DNA from: Rallus limicola
Taxonomy: Eukaryota; Chordata; Aves; Gruiformes; Rallidae
Assembly: GCA_022605955.1 (NCBI GenBank)
Contig: JAKCOZ010000032.1
Coordinates: 4,340,001-4,404,000, forward strand
DNA: 64,000 bases
Reading direction: 5' to 3'
Shown here: positions 26,501-40,500 of the stretch, one piece after another
How the letters are laid out: the number at the start of each line of letters is the position of its first letter
How positions within the stretch are numbered: the stretch's first letter is position 1
Notes under the pieces: model-generated
The model's input: the letters and a program-made list of their open reading frames with translations, nothing else
The model's database searches: none
What the model was told of the DNA's origin: nothing
Program-made: the position numbers and the translations under genes

Positions 26501-29500
26501 TCAGCGGGTCAGAGAAACAGGCAAGCAAGCAGCTCAGGAGGTTCCAATTCAAGTGTGGTTATAACCACATAGTGCTGCATTAACAAAAGCAGAACTTCTG
26601 CCCTTGGCCTGCATGGTATTTGCCTCACGAGACCGCATCTGGAATAGCATGGTCCAGTTGCGCATACCCACAGAGAAGTCTGAAACCATAAAGAGAGCAG
26701 AAGGTCCACCAGATGGTCAGGGATCTATAGCACTGGATACATAAGAGGCCATGGCGGGGGTATATAAAGAGACACCAGAAGCTGGTTGGTTGCCTTGGAG
26801 CAGAGCCTGCCAGACAGCCCACTGAGTCTTCTACTACCAGAAGAGGAACTGCAGGCAAGGCAGAGCCTTGGAAGTTGCCTAGCAAAACCTCGAACCACAA
26901 ATTGTTTTAGCAGAATTCTCACTGGCACAAAACAAGTCAGTAAAGTTACCACAAGCGCTGTGCGGCACCAGGAAAAGGCAGCCCAAAGAGGCAGTCGAGG
27001 TTCTGCCTTCGTAGATTTTTCAGAGCACAATCAGACAAGGCCCTAAACAACCTGATGTCACGTTACATCCAGCCATGCTCCAAGGAGGTTCAAGTCAACA
27101 ACCTGCAGATACCACCCCAACTAAAACTATTCTATCATTTCCACAACTGCTCAGGTTTACTGCCAATTAACATTCATAGGGAAAGCTTGAAAAATCCGTC
27201 ATTCTTCCAAAATGAACCCTGAGAAAGCAGGGTTTAAACAACATTTCAAATATCGTAACATCCTCCAAGACCATCAAATTCTCCATTCTAAGAGTTCCTA
27301 ATGTAAAACCCCTCCAACAAGTTTGTACTCCAACACCTACACACTGCAAGCAAAACCACCCCCCATCTACCAAGACTACGTTGTACCTAACAGGTGCAGG
27401 TGGGTTTTATTGATCATTTCTTTGCCCATCAGAAGATTAGCCCCACCTGAAGGTCCTAACCAGATGCCATTTCAGCAAGCCCACAGTACCAGTTATTTGG
27501 ATTTATCCCAGTGCTTTTTCAGCTTTTAATAAGCTGCCTGGACATTTTCCTTGAGTCTCTGTTCCCCCAAACATTCAGTCACACTGCTACTAAAATTTCC
27601 AAACATCAGTCAAAGTTTATGTTCAAGTACAAGGCAAACTTGCAGAGGAACTGGATTTTTAGATTATTACTAATAGTTATCCCTGCAGAAGCAGCACTCC
27701 TCTGGTCTCCCAGTTACACTTGGATAAGACATATTTTAAAGGTTCCACAGTGACTGGTATGATCTTGTTCCCTCTGGAAGAAAAACAAGCTACACACAGT
27801 TTCAGGCGATGTAGTTGACTTCAGTTTTGTCATGAGAAAAACACCTTCCAATTTTTAATACAGGCTTTACCAAAAACATTTTCTAGCAACATTTGTTCAG
27901 ACTTCTGTCTCTAGGAAAATCCAGATAATCATGCCTACACAATCTTGTTGAAGAACTGACTGCAGAATTTTCAATGCTGACCTATTTGTTAGCTTGAAGA
28001 CCAAAAATAAAACTGACTTGGTAAACAAGAGGGAGGAATTTATAATTTTAGATCAGAAACTGGGTGTTTTGGAACAAGAATACTAAACAACATGCATTTA
28101 CCTGTTTATCAATGAAGGGCTTTGTAATTTTGAAAGAGCTATAAATTATATTTCCCACCACACATTCAGGAAGCATCAATCAAATGCAAGGAAAAGAAAA
28201 GGGGTAAAGGCAGAGTTCTTCCTCCCCACAACTCTTCCACACGCCTAGGCTCACTTGGACAGGTTCCTTTAGCCAAAGTTACCAGATACATGCCAGAAAA
28301 AGCCATTACAGATGAGCACCAGAGACAGAAAATTCACATAGTTAGCAAACAACAATTAAAATGGTAATAAGCTGCAGACCAGGCAGACACAGCAAGCCTC
28401 AAGAAAAGAAAACACAAAGCTTTGTAGACATACATATAATAAACATATATCCATTTAAACTCCTCACCTGTTTGTTAACTCCCAACATAAGTTACAAGAC
28501 AAGGCAACAGCTTTTACTCAAAACTCCACCCAGACCCTATTACTCCACAAGGAAGAGCGTTACAGAGCAGCCCCACAGCCCTCCCCATGCTGAGGGCACA
28601 GGCAGGACTTTACGGCATGTGCTCAGAGAGCTGCCTCCCTTTTCACACCCAACATGGACTTAACAATCAGCTGTCCTTCACTAGAATTTGGATATAGTTC
28701 TCTTTTATCCTAGCAGATAGCATGCACATCCACATTAGGGCTTTTTTAATGTATTTTTTTCATCCCCATACCCAGCAGTATCACACGTAATCCCATTAGC
28801 AGTTACAAATCTGTGTAGCATTACCTTTACTTACTTCTCATCCACTTCAACACTCAAAGCTGTACCTTCATGCCCTGCCAGTATAAAAGGATTATTCTGA
28901 CCTAAGGACAGACAAACCACCCAAGACACCACATGTTGGTTGGGAAGGTTGCAAACATTTTCTCCCAAACGGGAGATTTTTCATAAAGCTTCTACTAAGG
29001 TCTAAACAAGTATAAGAGGCACTGGAAATGCCTGTGCCATAGTTTTCAAGTCTGTTACGTGCTCCCTTTGAGGTCTGGGGAGAGGCTAGAAAAGAAAACA
29101 AGGCTTGTAAGGCAAAAAACATTATTTCCCCTAGGCAAGTGTGCTGGTGGTAAATGGTACATTCTTTCTTCACAAAGAATTTTTTACTTCCCCCAGCTGC
29201 CAAGTGTTCATAACACCCCAAGCACCAGCCCAACGCTCCCCACACAAAGATTATACAATACCAGATAATTACAACACAACACATTAAGTAACTTGGAAGA
29301 CTAATTCAGGCAGAAGCCCAGTACCCTCTAGGCAGAAATAATACATATTACTCACTGTGCCGAGGAAAGGGAATGCTGATGCTCCACTAAGGCAGTGGTA
29401 GCTTTGCTCTGCTCAGCCCTCAGTCATCCTGGCTCATTACAAGAGCCAGGCCCCCTTCACTCAGCTGTTCCTCATGTACCTAATGGGCACCAAAAGCCCC

Positions 29501-32500
29501 TCCAGCCCCCAAAAGGGGAAGGCAATGCTCTGGGCCAGGTGGGACTCATCCATCTAAATGCATCAAGGTCAACTGGCCATGCCCTACACAGTTTTTGTTC
29601 TAAGCCCTGAGCAAAGCTGGTGGGGGGACAGCAGCCCCCTTAGGAAAGAACAAGGCCCAACAGAAGGGACTGGGCTGCATTCCCCATCGTAATTTGTATT
29701 TCTTTTTTTAAAACCAATTCCCTTGATATATTAGCAAACTTCTTAACTAGTTTAATCTCTGTCCTAACAGTTTGTGGGTAAAAAATTGCAACTTATTAAG
29801 AAAGGGTTTACTAGACATTACACATACAAAACACCCAGAAAAATAACATGGATGGTGGAAGCAATGTGAAACTCCATTCCATAGAGGTGCTGGAAAAGAG
29901 GGACAGCTTTCCTGGCTGGGAGGGGAGTGACACCCTTGAAACATTCTGTGCTTTTCCAAAGCCAACACAAATCACATGCTTTCTGCAGCACCAACTACCC
30001 TGACACAACCACGTTGCATACAAGTCGGGCTTCAACCCACGTGCCATGGCAGCCACTGCAAAGATACTTCCTAAAGCACAAGAATGCTACTTCAGTGTTT
30101 GAAGAGGTGGTTCTCTTTATTGCTGTGCTGCAGAAGTAGGCATGTCATCAGCTCAAGGATAATCAAAACAAACCAGTCATACATTATGTACTACTCTACA
30201 TCGATACCTAGTCAACTTCACGCTAATTACAATTGTTTTATTTAGTGGTAGCAGTAATGACCCATTGCTGCTTATCCCTGGCAAGCCAGGAGAGCTGCAC
30301 CAGTACCAAAGCAGCCTGCCATCGGTCTGTTTGCAGGCTCCCCTAGCCAGGGATGCTCACCAACACTGGTCTATTTATGACAAACATCTTTCTTCCTGCT
30401 TCTCACTTGCTACACAAACCACTCCACAATCCCAAAGGCAGTTTTAAAATCAGAACAAACAGCCCGTTTAACATCGTAGGTCAAATATCCTTCAAGAGGT
30501 CCAAGCAGCATGACATTTACTTCACAAATGACTGAAAGGTCACCATTCAAAGGGCAGAGATTCTTAGAACCTAAATATTTGCTTCCAGAAGATGTGTGAG
30601 AATCCCCACAGCTGCCTCAGCCTTCACTGAAAAGCTCCTTTGCATCCAGACAAGGAAGGATTCATCAAGGTAAAACATCTGCCTGCAGAGGAACCACAGA
30701 AATTCCTTCCTTGGAGACCTCTATGCCACAGTGACTACCAAGCCAGCATCGAATAAGAGACACCAGTGTTAACCCACGCCTGTTAACCCACCTTTACTCG
30801 TCCTGACAGCCTGGAGGACAGCCAGTTGGTCCTTCTGCACCCTTGTATCTGCAGAGGAACAGGCCAGTGCCAGCCATTGCTAAAGAAAAGGAGGTATGAA
30901 TGTCTTCACACCTCTACTGGGAGATCAGAGCAGCTCTCCAACCCAAACATTAAATTCTCCCCACAGTAAACAGATAAAAATCAGACCCTACTATAACCGT
31001 GACCACAAAGTTGGTGAGGTTGCTTACGGCCCAACAGTTCCAGCTTTGTGAGGGATGCCTTGTGAAGCAGTTCTTTGCCAAAAAATGCTTTCAAAGAAAC
31101 CAAGAGAAGGCAGAAAAATTCACTCTGGCCCCAAAAAACACAAGTCAGTCGCTACTTGCTTGTCTGTGGAATCAGCAAAATAGAAGGAAACTTTCACCTA
31201 AGCTTCCAACTGAATGAAGAGACACTGGGCATCTGATCTCATCTGAATTTGTAAACCAGCAAGAACACCAGAAATGCTTGATGCTGAACCTCTGCTCAGC
31301 TCACCACAAGCAATTTGTTAGCAATATTGACAGCATATCCATTTAAAGCTGTACCACAGCAGCCTGCCAGATCCCTGTTTTACTGACAGTAATTCCATGT
31401 TATTTTTCTAAACTCAGATAATCCTGACATAAGTATGATGAGATAAGCTGTTTCAAAGTATATATCCTTCAACTATTCCAGAAAAATCAATTCCAACAAA
31501 TCCTGGATGAAAACTGCCCCCAGAAGTTTTAGGCTCCCCAAAAACCTCCCAGTAGTGCTCTAAGAATTAGAATACAAGCAACCCTTCTTTCCTAAAAGTC
31601 ATCATCTGCAAAAGGCCTGAATGAGGTGAGTCAACCAAGAATGCTGAAAAGCATCCGTGCTCTGGGGTTATTTTTCACATACATTCTTTTACAGCTTTTT
31701 TGCTAATTTTTAATCCAAAATTAATTTGTAGAACAATAAGGCTGGTAGTACACCAAGCCAGATGATGTTTTCTGCTGGATTAAGCAGACACTTTACACCA
31801 CTGTATGCTCTGGTTTTTAGAAAGTATACTTCATAGATGACAGAAGAAAAGGGAGAGGTGCAAATAAGACTTATTTGTCATTGGAAGCTCTGGAGCTTCA
31901 AGCCAGCACATTATATGAAATTAATCTCACCAGCTACTGGTACTTAGCTTTTTCAGCAAGGAAGGCATTAGTCACAGTCAGTAGCTCCACAGAGAAGTGC
32001 AGAAACACCCGAACAAGACAGGAAAGAAAGGAAGACTGATGTACAGGGGCAAAATTGTACCTTATTGTGTGTGCACCCGCGTGAAGAGGTGATGGAGGGC
32101 ACACGTGAAACAACAGCAGCAAGGGTACCTGCAAAATCACAGGGGAGCTGGGAAGAGATCCTAGAGATCAAAAGAAACGGTGCTCGGTCAAATAAACAGG
32201 TCACAAGGAGGGCTGAGGGGCCTGTTTCAGAGATCCAAGGGCAATTTTCATTTACATAGCAGCTTAAGAGAAAAACACCCCATATGCAGTAGTTAACTTC
32301 GTTCCACAGGGTCCAGGGAGTTTCCTTGTCTCGTGACAGATGAGGCAAGGATGCTACTCCAAACACCCTTAGAAGACAGCACCACACACTAGACTGTAAC
32401 TACAGAAACCGATGCTCACATTCCTGCAGTCCACACTGCAATGTACAGGTGATGAAGCCTCTTGCCCTACTACTGGTATTTACAGTTGAGGAATTCAGGG

Positions 32501-32997
32501 TCTTTCCCATGTACCTAATAACAAAAAAAAGGACAAACAGCATTTAGGAGGAAAGGAAAGCTTCACAACACTTTGTCATATGTTTTACTCAATTTTGTTA
32601 TTCTCAACTATCTGAGTATTACCCCAAAGCTGTTCCATGAAGCAAACATTTTTATGAGTACCAGTGAAAGCTGACAAGAAAGCAGATCATTTGCTCTGCA
32701 GGAAGGCAGACCTTCCCATCTCCTCTTCTCTCCTCAGGGCTCAAGGGTTAATATACTATGTTCAACCTTTGAGCTTCACAGCTCCATCCCAATTACTGTG
32801 TAGAGGGAAAGGCAATTAATAGGTGATGAGATCTGTGTGTAGAAAAGCAGCCACTATCTAGTCAGAGATGGTTATTTTTCCCCTGTCAGATTATTTACCT
32901 GCAAAAGCCACATCCCAATTAAAGCCTGCAAACAGCAGTTATGACTGTTAGAAGTTATGGTGGTTTACGTTGAGTCATGTGGAAGGTTGTGTTCCTT
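23513..32997. other. Intronic sequence with a G15 run
   Basis: About 9.5 kb of AT-rich, A/C-skewed intron. The only simple repeat of note is fifteen consecutive G at 24445-24459. No transposon or exon was recognised. Confidence 0.5.
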
Positions 32998-33002
32998 CAG
33001 GA
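32998..33002. repeat. Target-site duplication, left copy (CAGGA)
   Basis: CAGGA directly precedes the LTR's TG start and is repeated exactly after its CA end at 33576-33580. This fixes both boundaries of the insertion. Confidence 0.85.
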
Positions 33003-33575
33003 TGTCCTGGTTTCAGTCAGGATAGAGTTAACTTCATTTGTAGCAGCGGATGGGATGCTGTGTTTGGGAGTTAAAATGAAAGCAGTGCTGAGAACACCCT
33101 GATGTTTTTAATTGCAGTCAGACAGTCAAAGCCAGGACAGGTGACCCAGATGGGCCAAAGAGAGTATTCCATGCCAATTACGTCCTGCCCAGGATAAAGG
33201 GGGGCTGATGGGAGGAAGAAGGGGGGTGGTTCCGGGATGCGAGGGTCTTGGGGGACGGTCGGGTTCCGGGACGGCTCTGGGTGGTGCGGCCTGAGTTGTG
33301 TGGTTGGGTGAGAAACTGCATTGGGTATCAATAGCTTCATATTCTTTTGCTCTAAATCCTGTTAGCATTGTATATATTTTATCTTTCTGTTCTCTTAGTA
33401 AACTATCCTTATCCCAACCCACGGGCCTCTTAGTTTCTTGGTTTTGGAGTTATTTGTCCCTTCCTTTTCCCTTCCCTTGTTTCCCCCCTCCCTTTTCCCT
33501 TTTCTCCTGCTCTTTTACTTTAAGGAGCAGGCAGCTGCGTGGATCTCAGCCCACAGCTGGGGTGAAACCACGACA
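33003..33575 (+). mobile_element. Solo LTR of an endogenous retrovirus (ERVL-like, by target-site length)
   Basis: A 573-bp element starts TGTCCTGGTTTCAGTCAGGA and ends AAACCACGACA, with the TG...CA ends of LTRs. It is flanked by the identical 5-bp direct repeat CAGGA at 32998-33002 and 33576-33580. Internal marks are a TATA-like GGATAAAGG at 33192, a G-rich block at about 33195-33290, TATCCTTATCCCAACCCACG near 33403, and a pyrimidine-rich stretch at 33450-33520. Start, end and overall plan resemble an LTR family common in bird genomes. No internal retroviral sequence or second LTR is present, so it arose by LTR-LTR recombination. It lies in MCU intron 1 in antisense orientation. A 5-bp duplication suggests an ERVL/class III-type integrase; the family name was not determined. 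Confidence 0.88.
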
Positions 33576-33580
33576 CAGGA
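33576..33580. repeat. Target-site duplication, right copy (CAGGA)
   Basis: Exact match to the pentamer at 32998-33002, immediately after the terminal CA of the LTR. Confidence 0.85.
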
Positions 33581-34561
33581 CCATATAGGCACACGATAAC
33601 TTGGTAGTCTTGTTCTTACAGCAAGGATGGGAAAAATCCACCCTCTTGCTAGATAAATGTCTTAGCACAGGAAAAGAATAAATATTTAGCAGTAGACATC
33701 CACTATTGAGCGGGGGGGTGAGGGGGGTGGTGGTGGTGGTGAAACAGCACCAGAAAGACCAAGTGGTGGGTACAAACAACATCTTTGCACCAAAGGTACC
33801 AGAATATAAACCAGGAATATAAAAGAAGTCACTGAAGTGCTTTGATGTGCCATCAAATTCCTGTACTTATGGTAATAATAATGATAGATGGCAAAGTGGG
33901 AAGTGAACAGATGACAATAGTTCAATTGCATTCTATTCTTCATCTACTACCCCCCCCCCCCCCCATCATTTCTGATTTTCTGCCTGGAAATCTCCTTCTC
34001 ATCTAAGCTTGGAAAACAGCTAGCTTCCCAGGGAGCCAGTGACATTTATTTATATGGATCAGCAAGTTATCAAGTTGACTTTCAATATCACTTCGCTTGA
34101 ACTTCATTAACTGATTTGGAAAAGTTATAATATTTACCATGTCCTTTGAACATGTGTAATGCTTTTCAGTTCTGCACTGAATTACGTACATCTTTTTCAG
34201 CGTGAGAGCTGAAAGGATTTTACATTCAGGTAATATACAATAAATCAAAATTTATCCCCCAAGAAGTCGGGCAGGCTTCCAGGGCTCATCTCATGTTTAT
34301 GTACCAGCTTTTCATGCATCTCAAACAGCGACGGCAGAAGTTGAGGGACTTAGCAAAAAACCATTGCAGTGGGAGAAAAGATACAGAAACAACGTCTTTT
34401 ATTTTGACTCCTTATATTTCCTCAGTAAACAGACAAGCCAGGGATAGATCTGTTCCTTTGAAACCTTCAGGCTGGAAAGCTTGAGGAGACTGCTAACGAG
34501 GATGGGAAAAAGACTCGTAACTCAGCAATTACCATGATTGACAATTAATATTAAGGTGCAA

Positions 34562-34586
34562 GCTTCATCCCAGCACGGGATGAAGC
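34562..34586. repeat. Short perfect hairpin
   Basis: GCTTCATCCC and its exact complement GGGATGAAGC are separated by the five bases AGCAC. It sits in a block of AT-rich, homeodomain-like motifs. Role unknown. Confidence 0.7.
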
Positions 34587-37500
34587 CAGAGCTGGAGAGC
34601 TGAACCTGCAGACACGACTCATAAAACGTGAATTCTAATTGCTTTAGATTAAATAAGTTGCAGGCGCCATTATTTCCGGTGCTGGCAAACCATGCCGATC
34701 ACTAGCAGGTAAGTGTAACTGTCCTCAAATAAAACAATTCAGAGAGGGCTTTTTCTGAGGCAAATCTGAGCCAAACCAACTCATGTACAAGCCTCTTAAG
34801 CTACCTCGTGCTTACAAATGGAGAAAAAGGGAAACAGGTTGAGAACTTAATTAGCCGAACCTAAAAACCAAGGTCTGCCCCCTACCAGTGCTATGTAAAC
34901 TGACCACGTCCTGAGCTTGGAAAGTATGACAATAAAATATTTACTTAAAAAATAAAAAGCTTCATTTTTTTTTGTTTGTTTTCTTTAGAAAAGCCAGAAG
35001 AAGGCGGAGTAACAGAGCTGGGGCGATTGAAAAATGTTACCAGCCAACCATCAGAGGGGTTTTGAGTTCAGTGGAGAGGAGGTAAGGCTTTGCTTTACTT
35101 CTTAGCCAAGGTGATTCAGTGAGGATAGACCTGAGTAACAATACACATCCCCAGCGAGAGGTGGGTTTCCAGCTTACTCTGACACACATAAATAGGGTCT
35201 CCATGGAGTTGGGGGGTCTCGCAGGACCACGATCACAATTTGGCTCTCTTCACATGCCTGCATGCCATGTGTTTCCACATCCCCAAAGCAATGAAACTCG
35301 TAAGCATTCACGAGTCAGAATCCTGCTTGGAGCATCAGCAGCTCAAACTTGTAGCTCAAAAAAAACCCCCCACATCCTGACAGAGGCATGCTGCCATCCA
35401 ATTCCTATACTACCCATTGGGATACACAGACAACACGGTGATACTCCTCTTATTTGCTTTTCACGTGGCAATGCAGGTGTAGAAATCCACACAAATTATG
35501 TAAACACTGCCTTGAAAAGTCCTGTGGTACTTCGACGTCATAATTCCATAAGCAAACAGTGCTTTATGGTGCTCTCCATTATATAAAATGTCAGGCTAAT
35601 CATAGCAGATCGGCTTTATGAGCGTTACCAGATCTCCTAAATGAAAATAAAAACGTAGATAGAAGTGTTTAGGCTGAGTCAATTACACCCCTACCTCTCC
35701 TCAAAGAACAAGCTAAGAAATTAATTACATCTGACTGACCGCAATAGCAAACAATTCCTCAGGAGAAGAAGAAGAAAAAAAGCAAAAAAAAAGCTTGTTT
35801 AAATCCTGAAAGCAACACTGCTCTAAGCTTAGGTCTTCTCATCCATTCCTCTCCTCTTCCCCGATAATTGAGAATTCAGGGGACACTTGGTTCCTAACTT
35901 TGAGGAGTAAGACTGTATCAAACTGGAATCCTGTTACATTTTTAGCCCAAAACAGAAGAACCAAGCCCCAATCTCACATCTGAGCCACCAGGAGCACTTT
36001 TAGTTTCCCTGCTTGCCCAAGAAGTAGGTCATGAAAAAGCAGCTCTGCCAAACTTGCTGCCCTAGATCCAAAGCCCTAGGAGCTCCCATCGAACTGGAGC
36101 TGCATGTTACTGGCATGCTTGGGACAGCAGCAAGAAGGGTTTCCAGAGAGGGGGGGGAAACAGAAGCCCCACGCTGTAATTACAAGCGGACATTCAGCCC
36201 GAGAAAAGGAGCTGAAAAGCTGAATGGCATACAGGAACAGTCAACAGGAACAACCCACCTTCGGGGAAACATACGAAAAACAACATCTGTTGGAAATGCT
36301 ATTTACAAACCAATTCATCTCAAGTGCCTGTGTGGCATCAATGCTTTCCTCCAAGTCCTTTCTTACAGCATCCTTGCCAACTCAAAAGACCGTATCTGCA
36401 TGGTCTCACATCCTGCCCTACTCAATCTAGCTAAATAATCAAGAGGAGTACTTTGTGAAATTGTTTGTTTAAAATTACTCTCTTGAGCATTAAATGCCAA
36501 AAGGAAATATGGAAATGGTCACTCCTACACACAAGAATGACTAGCTGATTCAAAATTGCAATTTATTTTTAATGAGTACGTGTGCAAATCTGAGTCATGT
36601 TCTTTATCTTTGAAGAAAATTATTCTTAAGATTAACTTTGTTTTGGACGCCGTGGTTCTATTCAACTTTGTGGTCAGAGAAATCTGTGTCTTTCTGGCTT
36701 GAAACCAAAGCTCTGTTTTGGACCATCAGCTTCTTGTCACTTAGCAATCGGACTAGCATCACCCCACCCAGCAACCAGGAATGGACATTTTGACATCTGT
36801 ACTGGTTACTCCCTTTGCCACCGCTTTTCCAGGTGTCAAAACCAACCAAACAAACCAACCAACCCACCCTCAGAAAAACACCACCAGGCCTACAGTGAGA
36901 CTGAAAGAGAAATTCTGAAACATTTCCAGTCAGAGTCTCCACTCATCTGTCAGGCTAGTAAATTCTGTGAATAATACAGCATTGCAACACGCTTTTGAAG
37001 AGCGAGAGAAGTTCTAGAAACAGCCCTTTGAAACGAGGGGAAAAAGCTCTATTAATGAAAAAGCTTTTCAGGAAAAAAGTTGCTGCCTCAAAGGAGCAAA
37101 GTCACCTCCAATTAACCAACCTGCAGACAGAACAGAGCCCAGATAGTCTCCTAGCACTTCTACTGCCTCCGCTTGCCTGGAAATAGTCTTGGAGAGCAAC
37201 ACGCTCTCTGCTTCCTCAGCTCTCCTGCATGATGTGTGGCACTGACCATGGCTGGAACGAAAGCCAGATAGCAGTCCCACCTGAGTTTGCCAGGCAGTTC
37301 AGTGAGTATGGGAGTGGCTTATCTGGAACTTGAGACAAGAAGGGAAAACTCTTTAACATATTCCTTTAATTCAGCAGGGAGTATGTGGAGCTTGTTTCAT
37401 TACTAGCAATATACTCCGCTCATAATACAACTTTTTCCATGCGATAGAGACAAGGGCTTCTCTTGAATCCCTTACACCCCAGCAAAGAATCCTTCTCTCT

Positions 37501-40500
37501 CCTTACAGATGGTATCCCCAAATTCTGAGGAAACTGTACCGTGCTGTACCCATGTAATTATCAAATCCACTAAATATTTAGACAATGGAATTTCTGTTAT
37601 CGCTGCCTTAGAAACAAGTCCCTTGATAACAGGAACAGCCTTTGCAGCAAGCAGCCGTCTCCCTGGGGAGCTCTTTATGCAGCAGATGCTGTAATGCATC
37701 GCAAACACGCCACGCTTGATCATCCGACGAAACGTTCAACTCCCCCTTTCCCCTCTGCAGAAAGCCAAGAGGATTTCCCAAATCACACGATAAATCAGAA
37801 CATTCTCATTCCAAAAAAGGGCATCACTTGGGTTTGGTTTTCTTTTTCCTCTCCCCCCTTGGGAAATCTCTGCACTTCTTCAGTTCACTGTTATGTCAGA
37901 GAGAAATTACTTTGTCTGCCAACATCCCCACCACACAAGAACCTCAGGATGCTTCAGACAGGATCCCAATTCATTTAAATCCCTTTCATATTGGACTGCG
38001 TCGGAGTTTTGTCTAGAACCAGAAGACATGAATGGGACATGGTATGCCAGGTTGTTCCCAGTGGTAAAGTTGTTTACTTAAGGAGCAGTCATACAGGAAC
38101 AGGGCCATACAAAAAAACACCCCAGCACCCAGACCCCAGTAATTTCTCAGGTTCTCTGTTAGGAAACAACTCCTGTGTCACTCTTGGGCTACCCTGGACA
38201 GCCCATTAAAAAAAAAATAAATGTTAATTTGTCAGAAAACTATATAAGCTCTCATTTTTGGAGTTACTTTACTAAGCAGGAAATTCACTGTCACTTAAGT
38301 CCAAACATCTAAGACAAATGACATGGGTAAACATCATGGATGTATTTTTTTAAGAGAACTGTTTGAGTGGAGATAATAACTCTATTTCCTTTTACAACAG
38401 CCTGTCACAACTCATTTCTTAAATTTTGAGACATACCTTAGGGTCCACTATTCTGATTAAATTTCACAACTTGCCCTTCTGGCTGCTGAACATCCAGTTA
38501 CTACTCATTCTATAGAATTGGGCTGCAAATCAAAGAGAACGCAGCACCGTTGGAAATCATTTGTGGTAAAAGAAAATGAGGACTTAAGACAATTAGCACC
38601 TGGCCTTAACGAGGGGGTCTACGTTTCGGAAGTTAAGCGACAGGTAGGCACGCAGGTGAACGAAGCCACGTAGGGAAGAGCGGCTGACAAGGAATGAACA
38701 GCCACGGTTCAGCAGATACCGCCAATTCACGTTTCAGCTGACAGCGAGGGAGCCCATATGTCAAGGGAGTCCCTCCTGCTCATCAGCAGCTTTACCTTTT
38801 ACAAATCATTGACAAAGCCGCGAATGTACAAGGACCATATGTCACGTTCTATCTGAGCGGCTCTTCAAGGAGCTCTTCCAGCCATTTCCAAAACACACAA
38901 GTCTCAAACGCAGGAACAAGGCATCGCCGTTACTATGTTCAGGAACACCTTTTTCCTTAGCAGCTCCAAGGTCTGGTAATAATTGAGACAAGCTTATCCA
39001 AATAAACTCACTGTGTGGCTTAAGGAAGCGTGACACTCTCCATAACAAAGCAAGGAAGGCTTTGCCTTGGTCAGTGATTTTCAAGGTAAGATGGTGATGT
39101 GGAAGGGAGAAAGCGTGGAGCACGTTTAGATTCTTTTCCAGCAACTGACCTAGAAAATTTGAAAAAGAGTTGGAAACTCCCTTCACAACCTACAAGGGAA
39201 GGACGCTGTTTGCTGGCCAACCTCACAGTCACAGCATTCATTAACTGCTCGGTGAGCTTCCCCACATGAATGTGCACACATGTTGATCGAAGAAATCCAA
39301 TTATTTTCTGTTTCTCCTTCCAACTAAGTCAAGTTAAACCAAGGTACATCAACTAAGTCAAGTTAAATCCACCAGCAAAGGGTGGCCTCACCTAACCCCA
39401 CACTTCAAGACAACTCTGCAGTGAGGAGCTCTGTGCAGTACTCATCCAAAAGAGCACTCGAGTGTCCACAGCTCCTGCACACAGACGAGGGAACCGATCC
39501 TGCTCTGAGGTATGCTGCAGAGACAAGGCTTACTACTTTTATCTGGCAACCATTCTCCTTCACCTCATCTCTACCACATCACAGCACTTCAGGTCTACGT
39601 AAGCTTTGGATAACAGAAGGAGCAGCAAGCTACGTACTCATCTTGGGACCCACGTGACATAAATGAGCTAAATTGTTACCACTGCATTATTCCCAAATCC
39701 TCTCCAAATAGCAATACATTCCACAGAGGTTTTTCTAAACACTATAAAACTTCTCAGGCTGTGACCTCAGGGTGAATTATTTTACTCCCAGCAGCTGCAG
39801 GGCAGAACACAAGATGGACAATCACCCTGAGAGTTATTTTATGGGCGTCGCACTCTGGTAGATCTTTCCAGAGTTATGTGTTCAAGGGAGATTTGAGTTT
39901 TAATTATTGGAGCAAGCAGTTTCCAAGATGCAATGGTTTCCTCGTCGCATGGCAGTCCCTTCCTCCTGGGGAAGCCAACAGAAGTGAATTGCTGAAATCT
40001 GCTTGTTCACCACACTGGGGTTTTTTTCCTCCCTCTCCTGCTTAGGAAAGTTGTTCTGCATTTCCAAATTCCTCAAGAGCTGCAAGAATGCAGGAAAAGA
40101 AAGTAGACGTGCTTTGTATTTTACATGAGACCTAAGCAATACCCTGTAGGTATTGCCCTACCAGAAAATCATTCCACGTCACATTCAAGTGCTGCATATT
40201 TTCATCTTCATTAAAATGACATCTCATTTTGATGACCAATTGAGACTTTAATAACAGGAAGGAAACCCTTTGCCAAATCTTTAATACAAAAGAGACAAGT
40301 GATTTTCTTTTCATCATTAGATACGCAAGGACAAAGCAGTCCTTAAAGCCCGACTGCTCAAACTCGCCCTCAAAAAGCAAACGAGGTACGATGAAAACCA
40401 CACCAGCAAGATCACAGGTGGTGTCTCTCACCCAGAGAGCACTTCAGAGATGGGAAATATTCCTCCGTGGCAAGCAGGGAGCGCACAGTTTCATCTAGCA

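Noticed and set aside
35119..35586. 155-codon plus-strand frame
   Set aside because: No recognisable domain, no promoter or splice context, and antisense within MCU intron 1; most likely a chance frame.
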